A stretch of DNA of 64,000 nt from Rhodanobacter spathiphylli B39 (GTDB taxonomy: Bacteria > Pseudomonadota > Gammaproteobacteria > Xanthomonadales > Rhodanobacteraceae), in contig NZ_AJXT01000046.1 of the NCBI RefSeq assembly GCF_000264295.1, positions 1-64,000 on the forward strand. Direction: 5' to 3'. Of the stretch, positions 9,092 to 16,740 are shown piece after piece. The notes below the pieces were generated by a model. It saw nothing but the letters and a program-made list of their open reading frames with translations, did not search any database and was not told the origin of the DNA. Each line of letters begins with the position of its first letter. Within the stretch, counting starts at the first letter, position 1. Made by a program: the position numbers and the translations under genes.

Positions 9092-9223
9092 AGCCAAAGT
9101 CAAAAGCCTCACCCCCTCCCAACCTCCCCCTGCCGTGCAGGGGGAGGAGCTCAAGCCTGCCACGCCCGGCTCCGCTCCCTCCCCTGCTCGCAGGGGAGGG
9201 TCGGGGTGGGGTCGCTCTTGATC
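9092..9223. repeat. REP-like palindromic pair (family A)
   Basis: Two inverted copies of one unit face each other. The first has a perfect palindrome CCTCCCCCTG / CAGGGGGAGG around 9123-9147. The second has CTCCCCTG / CAGGGGAG near 9178-9198, followed by GTCGGGGTGGGGTCGCTCTTGATC. The same paired unit recurs at 33895-34025, 34816-34956 and 61822-61924, each time between genes. This is the organisation of bacterial interspersed REP pairs. Confidence 0.85.
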
Positions 9224-9287
9224 TTCCCCGCGACCCTCGGCCACCCCCTCCTGCCCCCTGCCCGCAGATGGACGGACTAGCCGAACT

Positions 9288-9321
9288 GAAAGAAAAACGG
9301 CGACCCGAAGGCCGCCGTTTT
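9288..9321 (-). terminator. Rho-independent terminator of the S9 peptidase gene
   Basis: On the minus strand the sequence just past the stop at 9339 forms a perfect 9-bp stem, AAAACGGCG / CGCCGTTTT (9313-9321 with 9294-9302), and a 10-base loop, and runs into TTTTTCTTTC. This is a standard intrinsic terminator 18 nt after the stop codon. Confidence 0.85.
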
Positions 9322-9338
9322 CATCACCACCAACCAGC

Positions 9339-11468
9339 TCAGTGCGAACCGGCTTTCGCTGCATCCTTCGCCGTCCACTGTTTCAGCCACGCGTTCACCG
9401 CGTCGTGCCATTGCACGCTGTTGTGCGGCTTCAGCACCCAGTGGTTCTCGTCCGGGAAGTGCAGCAGCTCGCTGGGAATGCCGCGGCGCTGCAGCGCGGT
9501 GAACGCGCCCAGGCCCTGGGTGTCGGGGATGCGGAAGTCCTTCGCCGAGTGCACCACCATCATCGGCACGCGCCAGTCCTTGACGTGGTTGACCGGGTTG
9601 AACTTCTCGTAGTTCTCGGGGTGGTCGAACGGCGTGCCGCCGTTCTCGTATTCCTCGAACCACAGCTCCTCGGTGTCGTAGTACATCGCGCGCGCATCGA
9701 ACACGCCGTCGTGGTCGACCAGGCACTTCCACGGCTGGTTCCACACGCCGGCCATCCAGTACACCATGTAGCCGCCGTAGCTGGCGCCCAGCGCGCAGGC
9801 GCGGTCGCCGTCGAGGAAGCTGTACTTGTCCAGCGCGGCCTTCCAGCCCAGCTTCAGGTCCTCCAGCGGCTTGCCGCCCCAGTCGCCGGAAATCGAATCG
9901 GTGAACGCCTGGCCATAGCCGGTGGAGCCGTGGAAGTTCACCGTCACCACCGCGAAGCCCTGGCCGGCATAGGTCTGCGGGTTCCAGCGATAGCTCCAGC
10001 CGTTGCTCATCGCGCCTTGCGGGCCGCCATGGATGATGAAGGCCACCGGATAGGTCTGCCCGGCCTGGTAGTCAACCGGCTTGACCACGTAGCCCTGCAC
10101 GGTTTCGTTGTTCCAGCCCTTGAAGGTGAAGAACTCCGCATCACCCATCTTCGCGTTCTTCAGGTCCGCCGCGTTGAAATGCGTGACCTGCTTCAGGTCA
10201 CTGCCATCGGCGTGGGCCATGTATACATCCGCCGGCCGCTTCAGGTCGTCGCGGGTCAGCAGCAGCTTGCCGGCGGCCAGCGAGAAGCCGCTCACCGTGC
10301 CCTCGCTCACCAGTTGGCTGACCTTGCCACTGGCCGCATCGATCGCGAACAGCGGGTGCTGGCCGTTGTCGTCGGCGGTGGCGTACAAGGTCTTGCCGTC
10401 GGCGGAAACCGTCAGCCCGCCGGGCGAGCGATCCCACTGCGGATCGACCTCGTGGCGCGCTCCCGTGGCCAGATCCAGCGCCATGATCGCGAAGCGGTCC
10501 GCCTCGAAGCCCGGCTTCCTCATCGCCAGGTAGTACAGCGTCTTGCCGTCCGGCGACGCCACCGGGGAGGCATCCCACGCCTTGTTTTCAGCGGTCAGGT
10601 TCCTGGGCGCCGCCGAGCCATCCGCGGGCACGCTGTACACGTCGAAATTGGTCGACCACGGCTCGCTGGTTCCGGCGATGCGCACGTCGAAGTACACGGT
10701 CTTGCCATCGGGCGAGAAGCTGAACTCGCCCTCGTCACCGAATGGCTTGCTCGGCACGTCGCCGTCGATGCCGCGACTGAGCAGCTTCGGCTCGGCCGCC
10801 AACTGGCCCTTGCCATCGAACTGCCCCAGGAACAATTGATTGCGCCGACCATTGGCCCAGGTATCCCAATGCCGCACGAACAGCTTCTTGTAGATCGTGC
10901 CGCTGGCCTTGTCCTTGTCGCGTGCCTCGACGCGCTGCTGCGTGCACGCCAGCGTGGCGCAATCGGTGAACACTTCATACGACAGCAACACCTGCCTGCC
11001 ATCCGGCGACAGCTTGTAGCCACCCAGATCCAGCGCGCCATGACTGACCTGCACTGCGGCCGCGTGCTTGACCAGGTTCAAGCCCGCGCCATCCCCCAGA
11101 TCCACCCGCCACAATTGGTCGACACCCTTGGCCGGCGCCATGAAATACAGGCTGCGCCCATCCACCGCCCAGCGCGCCGAACCGCCCTTGTCGACCACCT
11201 TCACCGGCTGGCCGCCATTGCGCAGATCCAGCACATAGATCGACCCCACGCCCTTGTTCGCCGCGTAATCCGTGCTACGCAGCCCGAACGCCGCATAGCG
11301 CCCGTCCGGCGACAACTGCGGATCACCGACCCGATCCATCATCACCAGGTCGCGCACGTTGAAGGCGTGCGGGCCCTGGGATTTGGTGAAGCTGGTATCC
11401 ACGACGCTCTGCGCCATCGCGGGGGTCACCGCCAGCGCCAGCAGCAATGCGGCAATCAGGGGTTTCAT
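9339..11468 (-). CDS. Exported S9 family prolyl oligopeptidase-like peptidase (DPP5-like)
   Basis: This 709-residue protein has a signal peptide (residues 1-20, ending near PAMAQ). An N-terminal beta-propeller with repeated 'SPDG+' WD40-like blades follows, then a C-terminal alpha/beta-hydrolase domain with HGGPQGAMSNGW and the nucleophile motif GASYGGYM. A catalytic His lies near HFPDENHWV, with an Asp in HSAKDFRIPD. This is the S9C/DPP5 pattern, removing dipeptides or small peptides in the periplasm. ATG at 11468 gives the signal peptide. A terminator follows directly, so it is probably monocistronic. Confidence 0.92.
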   Translation of the reverse strand: MKPLIAALLLALAVTPAMAQSVVDTSFTKSQGPHAFNVRDLVMMDRVGDPQLSPDGRYAAFGLRSTDYAANKGVGSIYVLDLRNGGQPVKVVDKGGSARWAVDGRSLYFMAPAKGVDQLWRVDLGDGAGLNLVKHAAAVQVSHGALDLGGYKLSPDGRQVLLSYEVFTDCATLACTQQRVEARDKDKASGTIYKKLFVRHWDTWANGRRNQLFLGQFDGKGQLAAEPKLLSRGIDGDVPSKPFGDEGEFSFSPDGKTVYFDVRIAGTSEPWSTNFDVYSVPADGSAAPRNLTAENKAWDASPVASPDGKTLYYLAMRKPGFEADRFAIMALDLATGARHEVDPQWDRSPGGLTVSADGKTLYATADDNGQHPLFAIDAASGKVSQLVSEGTVSGFSLAAGKLLLTRDDLKRPADVYMAHADGSDLKQVTHFNAADLKNAKMGDAEFFTFKGWNNETVQGYVVKPVDYQAGQTYPVAFIIHGGPQGAMSNGWSYRWNPQTYAGQGFAVVTVNFHGSTGYGQAFTDSISGDWGGKPLEDLKLGWKAALDKYSFLDGDRACALGASYGGYMVYWMAGVWNQPWKCLVDHDGVFDARAMYYDTEELWFEEYENGGTPFDHPENYEKFNPVNHVKDWRVPMMVVHSAKDFRIPDTQGLGAFTALQRRGIPSELLHFPDENHWVLKPHNSVQWHDAVNAWLKQWTAKDAAKAGSH

Positions 11469-11544
11469 GGGAAGGTTCCTTGGCTGGTCGAAAGCCATGA
11501 CGGTAAGCGTCAAACCGGTCTCAGACAAGCCTTGTCCAGATCGG

Positions 11545-11600
11545 CACGGCGGGAAGGCCCCCGCCCCAAAGCGCCCCGCGTGGGGGCGACTTCCCGTCGC
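11545..11600. repeat. Imperfect palindrome, possible REP relative
   Basis: Left arm CGGCGGGAAGGCCCCCGCCCCA and right arm TGGGGGCGACTTCCCGTCG pair imperfectly across a short loop. This lies 77-132 bp upstream of the S9 peptidase start, in the 283-bp gap before the divergent toxin-antitoxin operon. It looks like the other REP palindromes of the window but is not a clear copy of any family. Confidence 0.4.
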
Positions 11601-11751
11601 GACGCTTTTCCAGCCCGAGCTTTTGCGCCTGGAGCAGCTCCCACGATAAAGCCGTGCAGACTGACTCCTGCAAGTTGGCGTGATTCCCCGACGAACCGCA
11701 ATGTCATGAATTCATGACTTTTTTGGCAGGCATGCCCTACCATCCCACGAC

Positions 11752-12177
11752 ATGAAAAGCGTGGACACACCGCTGCTGCTGCTTGCGCGTCAGCTCGGCA
11801 CCGCCCTGCGCGCCGAACGCAAACGGCTGGGTCTGGCCCAGGCCGAAGTGGCGCGGCACGCCAACGTTGGTCGCCAGAAGCTGATCCAGGTCGAGCAAGG
11901 CAAGCCTGGCGTCGCCCTGGCTGCTTATGCGGCGACCATGGACGCGCTGGGTCTGGTTCCCGAGGTCACGCCGGCAAAAATTCGAGTGGCCGAATATCCC
12001 CAACTCAAGCGGCTGACCTGGAACCGGCCTGGCGCAGACACCGTGGCCGAACGCGACGCACTGGCACTGTACGAACGTCACTGGGACCTGGTCGACGTGG
12101 ATCACATGACCACGCACGAACGCAGCTTGCTGCAGCGGCTGATGGACAAGTACGGACAAGGAATCCTGCATGTTTGA
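11752..12177 (+). CDS. XRE-family transcriptional regulator, probable antitoxin
   Basis: This 141-residue protein has a helix-turn-helix domain at about residues 10-65 (LGTALRAERKRLGLAQAEVARHANVGRQKL), followed by a C-terminal extension. It overlaps the following AbiEii-like gene by 8 nt. This arrangement, a DNA-binding protein directly before a nucleotidyltransferase-like toxin, is typical of type IV-like toxin-antitoxin pairs in which the regulator represses its own operon. Confidence 0.8.
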   Translation: MKSVDTPLLLLARQLGTALRAERKRLGLAQAEVARHANVGRQKLIQVEQGKPGVALAAYAATMDALGLVPEVTPAKIRVAEYPQLKRLTWNRPGADTVAERDALALYERHWDLVDVDHMTTHERSLLQRLMDKYGQGILHV

Positions 12178-12861
12178 GCGCCCGCATCACCAGAAGATTG
12201 CCCAGATCCTTCACACCATGGACGCCGACCTGCTCACGCACGCAAAGTGCTACTTCGGCGGCGGCACTGCGATCGCGCTGAAGCTGGGCGAGTATCGTGA
12301 ATCGGTCGACATCAACTTCCTGTGCTCCGATCTGGTCGGCTATCGGCTTCTGCGCGAGGCGATCACGCCACCCACGCTCGGTGCGGTTCTTCGCGCGCCG
12401 ATCAAGCACCTTCGTGAGGTGCGCACACAGCGGGACAATACCTCGACGTTTCTGGAGGTCGACGGAACGGCGGTCAGGGTCAAATTCGTCCTGGAAGGAC
12501 GCATCGCCATCACCGGCGCCCTCGATCCGGAGCTATCCGTACCCGTGCTCTGTCGTGAAGACATGTACGCCGAAAAACTGCTCGCCAACGCCGATCGCGC
12601 GCTGGACCGCTCGCAGATGAGCCGTGACCTGATCGACCTGGCCATGAGATCCAGGCATGGGGCCCCATCCCCACGGCGCTGGAAAAGGCGGAAGGCGCCT
12701 ATGGCCGGTCCATCCAGGACTATTTCGATCGCGGACTGAAGCTGCTGCGTGACGACCGTTACCGCAACGAATGCCTGAAAACCATGGCGATGGATCCGGA
12801 ATTCGGCGCCGGTATCGTCGCCACGCTTACCGCGCAATCAGGCCGCCATAGTCACCCTTGA
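12170..12861 (+). pseudogene. AbiEii/AbiGii-type nucleotidyltransferase toxin, frameshifted
   Basis: The intact frame from ATG 12170 gives a nucleotidyltransferase fold with YFGGGTAIALKLGEYRESVDINFL, where the canonical D-x-D/F is DIN, and the later KFVLEGRIAI and CREDMYAEKLLANADR segments of the family. At 12646-12649 the frame changes. Continuing in frame leads to an unrelated basic tail and a stop at 12739. Shifting one frame from ATC at 12649 gives a natural family-like C-terminus, with IQAWGPIPTALEKAEGAYG, up to TGA at 12859-12861. Either a real inactivating frameshift or a sequencing error explains this. Confidence 0.65.
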
Positions 12862-12893
12862 AAACAGTCTCGAAAAGCCTCGTCGGACCATCC

Positions 12894-12991
12894 GTGGGAG
12901 CGCACCCTGTCCACGAGGGACTTCCTTCGGTTGCGCGCGATGCGTTTCCGTCACGTGACGAAGAACTATCGCGCACAGGGTGCGCTCCTAC
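12894..12991. repeat. Inverted-repeat element, GTGGGAGCGC type (family B1)
   Basis: GTGGGAGCGCACCCTGT at 12894-12910 is inverted as ACAGGGTGCGCTCCTAC at 12975-12991. Between them is a conserved spacer with TTCCTTCG and GCGCGATG. A very similar roughly 98-bp unit lies inside a coding sequence at 19300-19398, and the right end alone recurs at 34044-34063. Confidence 0.85.
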
Positions 12992-13004
12992 GACAACCTA
13001 ATCC

Positions 13005-13077
13005 GTAGGGCGGACACCGTCCGCCACCCGCGCCCCGCACCGCAACATCAAAAGCCGGCGGACAGTGTCCGCCCTAC
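13005..13077. repeat. GTAG-type REP pair (family B2)
   Basis: GTAGGGCGGACACCGTCCGCC (13005-13025) and its near-exact inverted copy ending GTCCGCCCTAC (13057-13077) flank a 31-bp spacer. Starting with GTAG and folding into a GC palindrome matches the GTAG class of REP elements known from Stenotrophomonas and relatives, which are moved by RAYT transposases; none is encoded here. Together with the preceding element it fills most of the 307-bp gap before the acyltransferase gene. Confidence 0.85.
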
Positions 13078-13168
13078 CCGCGATCACCCATCAAGCAGAC
13101 GACTCCGGTGCTGTGTGTATCATCGGCGCTTTCGCGTGCCGCCGAGCACGTCCAAGGGGAAGGGAACG

Positions 13169-15220
13169 ATGGGCGTTGACCAGCACCGGCTCGGCTATCG
13201 GGGCGATATCGAGGGCTTGCGGGCCATTGCCATATTGCTGGTGGTGGCCGCTCACGCGAAGGTTCCCTGGCTGGCTGGCGGCTTTATCGGGGTGGACATC
13301 TTCTTTGTCCTTTCCGGCTACCTCATCACCGGCGTCCTTCTGCGCGAGATGGAGCAGACGGGACATCTGCGGTTCGCCAATTTCTACGCGCGACGATTCC
13401 GCCGGTTGCTGCCCGCCTTGCTGGTGATGCTGGTGTGCACCAGCCTGTTCGCCGTTGTCGTATTGCCACCGGCAGCCCAAGGCGACCAGGCCGTCGCAGC
13501 GGCCACCGCATCGGCGTGGCTCAGCAATATCCATTTCGCATTTGCCAAGCTCGACTACTTCAGCCCCGGCGCGGCGAGCAACCTGTTCCTGCACACCTGG
13601 TCGCTGGGTGTGGAAGAGCAGTTCTACCTCGTCTGGCCAGCGCTGATGATCTGGACTTTCGGCGCATCGCGAGATGGCAGCAACCGCACCAAGCGCCTGA
13701 AGATCACCATGTTCGCCATCTCCGGAATCAGTCTGGCCTGGTGTTTCCTGCTCACCGAAACCGCTTCGCAAATGGCCTTCTACATGATGCCGTTGCGCGC
13801 ATGGCAATTCGCTGCCGGAGCACTCGTCTGGCTGCACTTCGGCTCGTCCAACGATCACACAGAACGTAACGAAACACGCACGATCAATGCATGGGGCGGC
13901 TGGGCTGGCCTGGCATTGATCGCCGTGGCCGCATTGTGGTTCAACGCCAACATGCCCTACCCCGGCTGGCGTTCGCTGCTGCCAACCCTCGGAGCCGCCG
14001 CGATCATTGCCGCTGGCGCGCACGGCGCCAGCCGCGGCATGTCGCGGGTACTCAGCAGCAAACCATTGCAAGCCGTAGGCCGCGTTTCGTACTCCTGGTA
14101 TCTGTGGCATTGGCCGGTACTTCTGCTGGGTGGCGCCCTGGTCGCCACGGACAGTGCGCTTTACCGAACCGCGCTGGTCGCGCTGTCGCTCCTGCTTGCC
14201 ATGGCCGCCTACCGCTGGGTGGAATCGCCCATCCGCCACCAGGCCCGATGGGTGGCACGACCGGGCGTGACGATACTGGCTGCCATCGGATTCATGGCAG
14301 CAGCGAACGTGTTGTGCATCAGCTGGTACAACGCCGCATGGAACTGGCTGCATACCCCCACCCAGCAGCGCTATGCCAAAGCGCACGCCGATCTGCCAAC
14401 CATCTACAAAATGGGTTGCGACGACTGGTATCAAAGCGACCAGGTGCGACCGTGTTCATTTGGCCCAAGCGACGCCAAACATACCGCCGTGCTGATGGGC
14501 GACAGCATCGGCGCACAGTGGTTTCCAGCCGTCGCCGCCGTCTTTGATCGACCGGACTGGCGGCTGCTGGTGCTGACCAAGTCGTCATGCCCGATGGTGG
14601 ACGAAACCATCTTCTACCCCCGCATCGGACGCGACTACACCGAATGCACCACGTGGCGAACCCACGCCTTGCAACAGGTGGCGGCATGGCGGCCGGATAT
14701 TCTCATCCTGGGCTCGGTCCAGACCTACGACCTCAGTCAAACCCAATGGCTTGAGGGCACCACACGACTGTTGCGCAGCGTCGATGACAGCGTCGGTCAC
14801 ACCTATATCCTGCGCGGTACGCCGCACCTGCCGTTCGATGGGCCCAACTGCCTTTCCGCGCAGAGTTGGCTCCCCCAGCTCTATGCCCGTCAGGCTCCCT
14901 GTCGCGCACCAGCCTTCAGCCAGCAGAACGATGACGTATTCCGATGGCAGCAGCAGGCCGCCGCGCGCTTTGACAACGTCACTGGGCTGGACATGAACCA
15001 GTTCGTCTGCCCCAACGGCGAATGCGCTGCCGAACGCGGCGACATGGTGGTATATCGCGACTCGCAACACCTGACCGCGAGCTTCGTGCGGTCGTTGAGC
15101 GGAGAACTGGTGCGGCAGCTTCATCTGGACGGGCCGATGGAGCATTCGGCCGGAGATCATCCGTCGCCAACGGCCAGAGCCAAAGCACATCAACCCTCGG
15201 CCGAAACCGAACGCAACTGA
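13169..15220 (+). CDS. Acyltransferase-3 / SGNH hydrolase fusion (OafA-like)
   Basis: This 683-residue protein has about ten membrane helices forming an acyltransferase-3 domain (LGYRGDIEGLRAIAILLVVAAH at the start, SLGVEEQFYLVWP near residue 150). A periplasmic SGNH domain follows, with the nucleophile block VLMGDSIGAQW and the DSQHLT His/Asp block near the C-terminus. Such proteins O-acetylate lipopolysaccharide O-antigen or other surface glycans. The ATG at 13169 has a strong purine-rich site (AAGGGGAAGGG) upstream, and the open frame before it contains only REP sequence. Confidence 0.92.
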   Translation: MGVDQHRLGYRGDIEGLRAIAILLVVAAHAKVPWLAGGFIGVDIFFVLSGYLITGVLLREMEQTGHLRFANFYARRFRRLLPALLVMLVCTSLFAVVVLPPAAQGDQAVAAATASAWLSNIHFAFAKLDYFSPGAASNLFLHTWSLGVEEQFYLVWPALMIWTFGASRDGSNRTKRLKITMFAISGISLAWCFLLTETASQMAFYMMPLRAWQFAAGALVWLHFGSSNDHTERNETRTINAWGGWAGLALIAVAALWFNANMPYPGWRSLLPTLGAAAIIAAGAHGASRGMSRVLSSKPLQAVGRVSYSWYLWHWPVLLLGGALVATDSALYRTALVALSLLLAMAAYRWVESPIRHQARWVARPGVTILAAIGFMAAANVLCISWYNAAWNWLHTPTQQRYAKAHADLPTIYKMGCDDWYQSDQVRPCSFGPSDAKHTAVLMGDSIGAQWFPAVAAVFDRPDWRLLVLTKSSCPMVDETIFYPRIGRDYTECTTWRTHALQQVAAWRPDILILGSVQTYDLSQTQWLEGTTRLLRSVDDSVGHTYILRGTPHLPFDGPNCLSAQSWLPQLYARQAPCRAPAFSQQNDDVFRWQQQAAARFDNVTGLDMNQFVCPNGECAAERGDMVVYRDSQHLTASFVRSLSGELVRQLHLDGPMEHSAGDHPSPTARAKAHQPSAETERN

Positions 15221-15320
15221 AGATGGTGCCGGGCGGTTTTGTGACCGCCACCACATCCCGCGTCCTCTGACCGGCAATCAGAGGGTTTCTCACCGCCGCC
15301 AGCACGCCTCGCAGCATGCT

Positions 15321-15335
15321 TGGTACAAAACGTGC
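15321..15335 (+). promoter_or_regulatory. Sigma-54-type promoter for pilin gene 1
   Basis: TGGTACAAAACGTGC has GG at 15322-15323 and GC at 15334-15335 exactly ten bases apart, the -24/-12 spacing of RpoN promoters. Transcription would start near 15347, just before the ribosome binding site AGGGGAGA. Type IV pilin genes are commonly driven by RpoN with PilR. Confidence 0.6.
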
Positions 15336-15369
15336 GTGTCTCCGGGCTACTCACAGGGGAGAGTTCACC

Positions 15370-15795
15370 ATGTTGCGCCAGCGCCATGCCGCCGGTTTCA
15401 CGTTGATCGAGTTGATGATTGTGGTGGCGATCATCGCTATCCTGGCGGCCATCGCGTTGCCGCTGTACAGCGACTACGTAGCACGCTCGCAAGCCGTTGC
15501 CGCACTGGACGAAATCACCTCCGGTCGCACGGCATACGAAGAGCGCACCAATAACGGTGACAGTGATGCCACGCACTACACCACTGTCGACAATCTGGGC
15601 ATGCAACAGGAAACGGAGCGATGCAGCGTCTCGGCCACCGCGCCGGTGGAAGGGGTGGGCAAGATCACCTGCCAGATCAAGGGGAATCCCGAGGTCAATA
15701 CCCGGAAGATCAACTTGCTGCGCGACAGTTCAGGCAACTGGACCTGCCAGACCGACCTCGATGCACGCCAGATTCCGAAAGGATGTCATCCATAG
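15370..15795 (+). CDS. pilA: Type IV pilin, first copy
   Basis: This 141-residue prepilin has a short basic leader MLRQRHAAG cut before Phe10, then the invariant [22 protein letters not shown] helix with Glu5 of the mature protein. The globular part has four cysteines (TERC, ITC, WTC and the C-terminal KGC). PilD at 38723 should process it. ATG at 15370 has AGGGGAGAGTT upstream; a more distal TTG/ATG would disrupt the leader. It has its own sigma-54-like promoter and lies 406 bp before a second pilin gene. Confidence 0.93.
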   Translation: MLRQRHAAGFTLIELMIVVAIIAILAAIALPLYSDYVARSQAVAALDEITSGRTAYEERTNNGDSDATHYTTVDNLGMQQETERCSVSATAPVEGVGKITCQIKGNPEVNTRKINLLRDSSGNWTCQTDLDARQIPKGCHP

Positions 15796-16201
15796 GCGGC
15801 GCACCTTTGCCGGCTCAATTGATACCGACCTCCCAGCACCGCACAAGCCCCGCGCACGTTTTGAACCAATCAGGCACTGCGTCGCGCCAGAAACTGACGC
15901 CCTGCGTCAATTGATGACACGGCACGGCAAGCCATATTCCTGCACCAACCCGAGCGCGCGCCTCTTTAATTTCTCATTCCGGCAACGCTTGTGGAGATTC
16001 GTGACTGTGTGCACAATCAGTGAACCCACAACCATGCGGAAATATCACGGCGGTAGTGATGGCACACAAACTGCTTGAACTGCCGTGAGCTTCCTGGTCG
16101 TTCCTGACCGCGAGTAAGGGGTACCGTTCCCGCCTAGGGGGAATTCGGGACCGGGGCTCAGGGGGCATCAACGGTTAGCTAACCAAAACAGAGGAAACAC
16201 C
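15796..16201 (+). other. Gap between the two pilin genes
   Basis: This 406-bp region holds the second pilin's sigma-54-type promoter at 16060-16074 and a long leader of roughly 115 bases with GAGGAAAC as ribosome binding site. The first 200 bases contain no recognisable gene. I see no T-run terminator after the first pilin stop, so read-through is possible. Confidence 0.6.
16060..16074 (+). promoter_or_regulatory. Sigma-54-type promoter for pilin gene 2
   Basis: TGGCACACAAACTGC is close to the RpoN consensus TGGCAC-N5-TTGC. GG at 16061-16062 and GC at 16073-16074 are ten bases apart. Transcription should begin near 16086, leaving a leader of about 115 nt. An activator such as PilR would bind further upstream, but its site is not evident. 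Confidence 0.75.
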
Positions 16202-16636
16202 ATGAAGAACATGCAGAAGGGCTTCACCCTGATCGAATTGATGATCGTGGTTGCGATCATCGCGATCCTGGCCGCGATCGCGCTGCCGCAGTACCAGAAC
16301 TACGTGGCTCGTGCGCAAGCAACATCCGGCTTGGCTGACATCACCCCAGGAAAAACGGCGTTTGAAGAGAAGGTCAACAACGGTATCGTCTCGGCGGCAT
16401 CCTACAGCCCCGCTGAAATCGGTCTGCAAGGGACCACCGAGCGCTGTGTTATTACCACTACGCCTGCCGACAACACCGGTGCAGGCAGTATCACGTGCAC
16501 GCTGTCTGGCAACCCGAAGGTCAAGGGCGCGTCGTTGACGTGGACCCGCGATACCAACGGCGCATGGAAGTGCACTGGCGCAGATGGTACTGCCACCGGC
16601 TTCAAGGCCAAGTTTGAACCGAAGGGCTGTAACTAA
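16202..16636 (+). CDS. pilA: Type IV pilin, second copy (probable major pilin)
   Basis: This 144-residue prepilin has leader MKNMQKG, cleavage before Phe8 and the [16 protein letters not shown] helix. Four cysteines occur at positions equivalent to the first pilin (ERC, SITC, WKC, PKGC). The two globular domains share the same layout but differ widely in sequence. The better sigma-54 promoter, the clear AGAGGAAAC ribosome site and a strong terminator directly after suggest that this is the abundant subunit. Confidence 0.94.
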   Translation: MKNMQKGFTLIELMIVVAIIAILAAIALPQYQNYVARAQATSGLADITPGKTAFEEKVNNGIVSAASYSPAEIGLQGTTERCVITTTPADNTGAGSITCTLSGNPKVKGASLTWTRDTNGAWKCTGADGTATGFKAKFEPKGCN

Positions 16637-16679
16637 TAGCCACTGAAAACACTCAACTCCCAATGGAGTAGGTGTACCG

Positions 16680-16708
16680 AAAGAGGGGCATTGCCCCTCT
16701 TTCTTTTT
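16680..16708 (+). terminator. Rho-independent terminator after pilin 2
   Basis: AAAGAGGGGC (16680-16689) and GCCCCTCTTT (16693-16702) form a perfect 10-bp stem with a 3-base loop, followed by CTTTTT. It lies 44 nt after the pilin stop and separates the pilin mRNA from the GT-C-like gene. Confidence 0.95.
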
Positions 16709-16740
16709 GCCTTGCTTTTGCCTCAATAAGCCGGTCACTC

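Noticed and set aside
9092-9223. Possible intrinsic terminator or small RNA after the exonuclease gene
   Set aside because: The palindromes are copies of a repeat family found elsewhere and have no T-run; a REP pair is the better explanation.
9342-11717. Plus-strand open frame opposite the DPP5-like peptidase
   Set aside because: It is an Arg/Val/His-rich shadow without motifs; the minus-strand peptidase has a signal peptide, catalytic motifs and a terminator.
12894-13077. CRISPR-like array of repeats
   Set aside because: The repeats are inverted pairs of different families, not direct repeats with regular unique spacers, and no cas gene is present.
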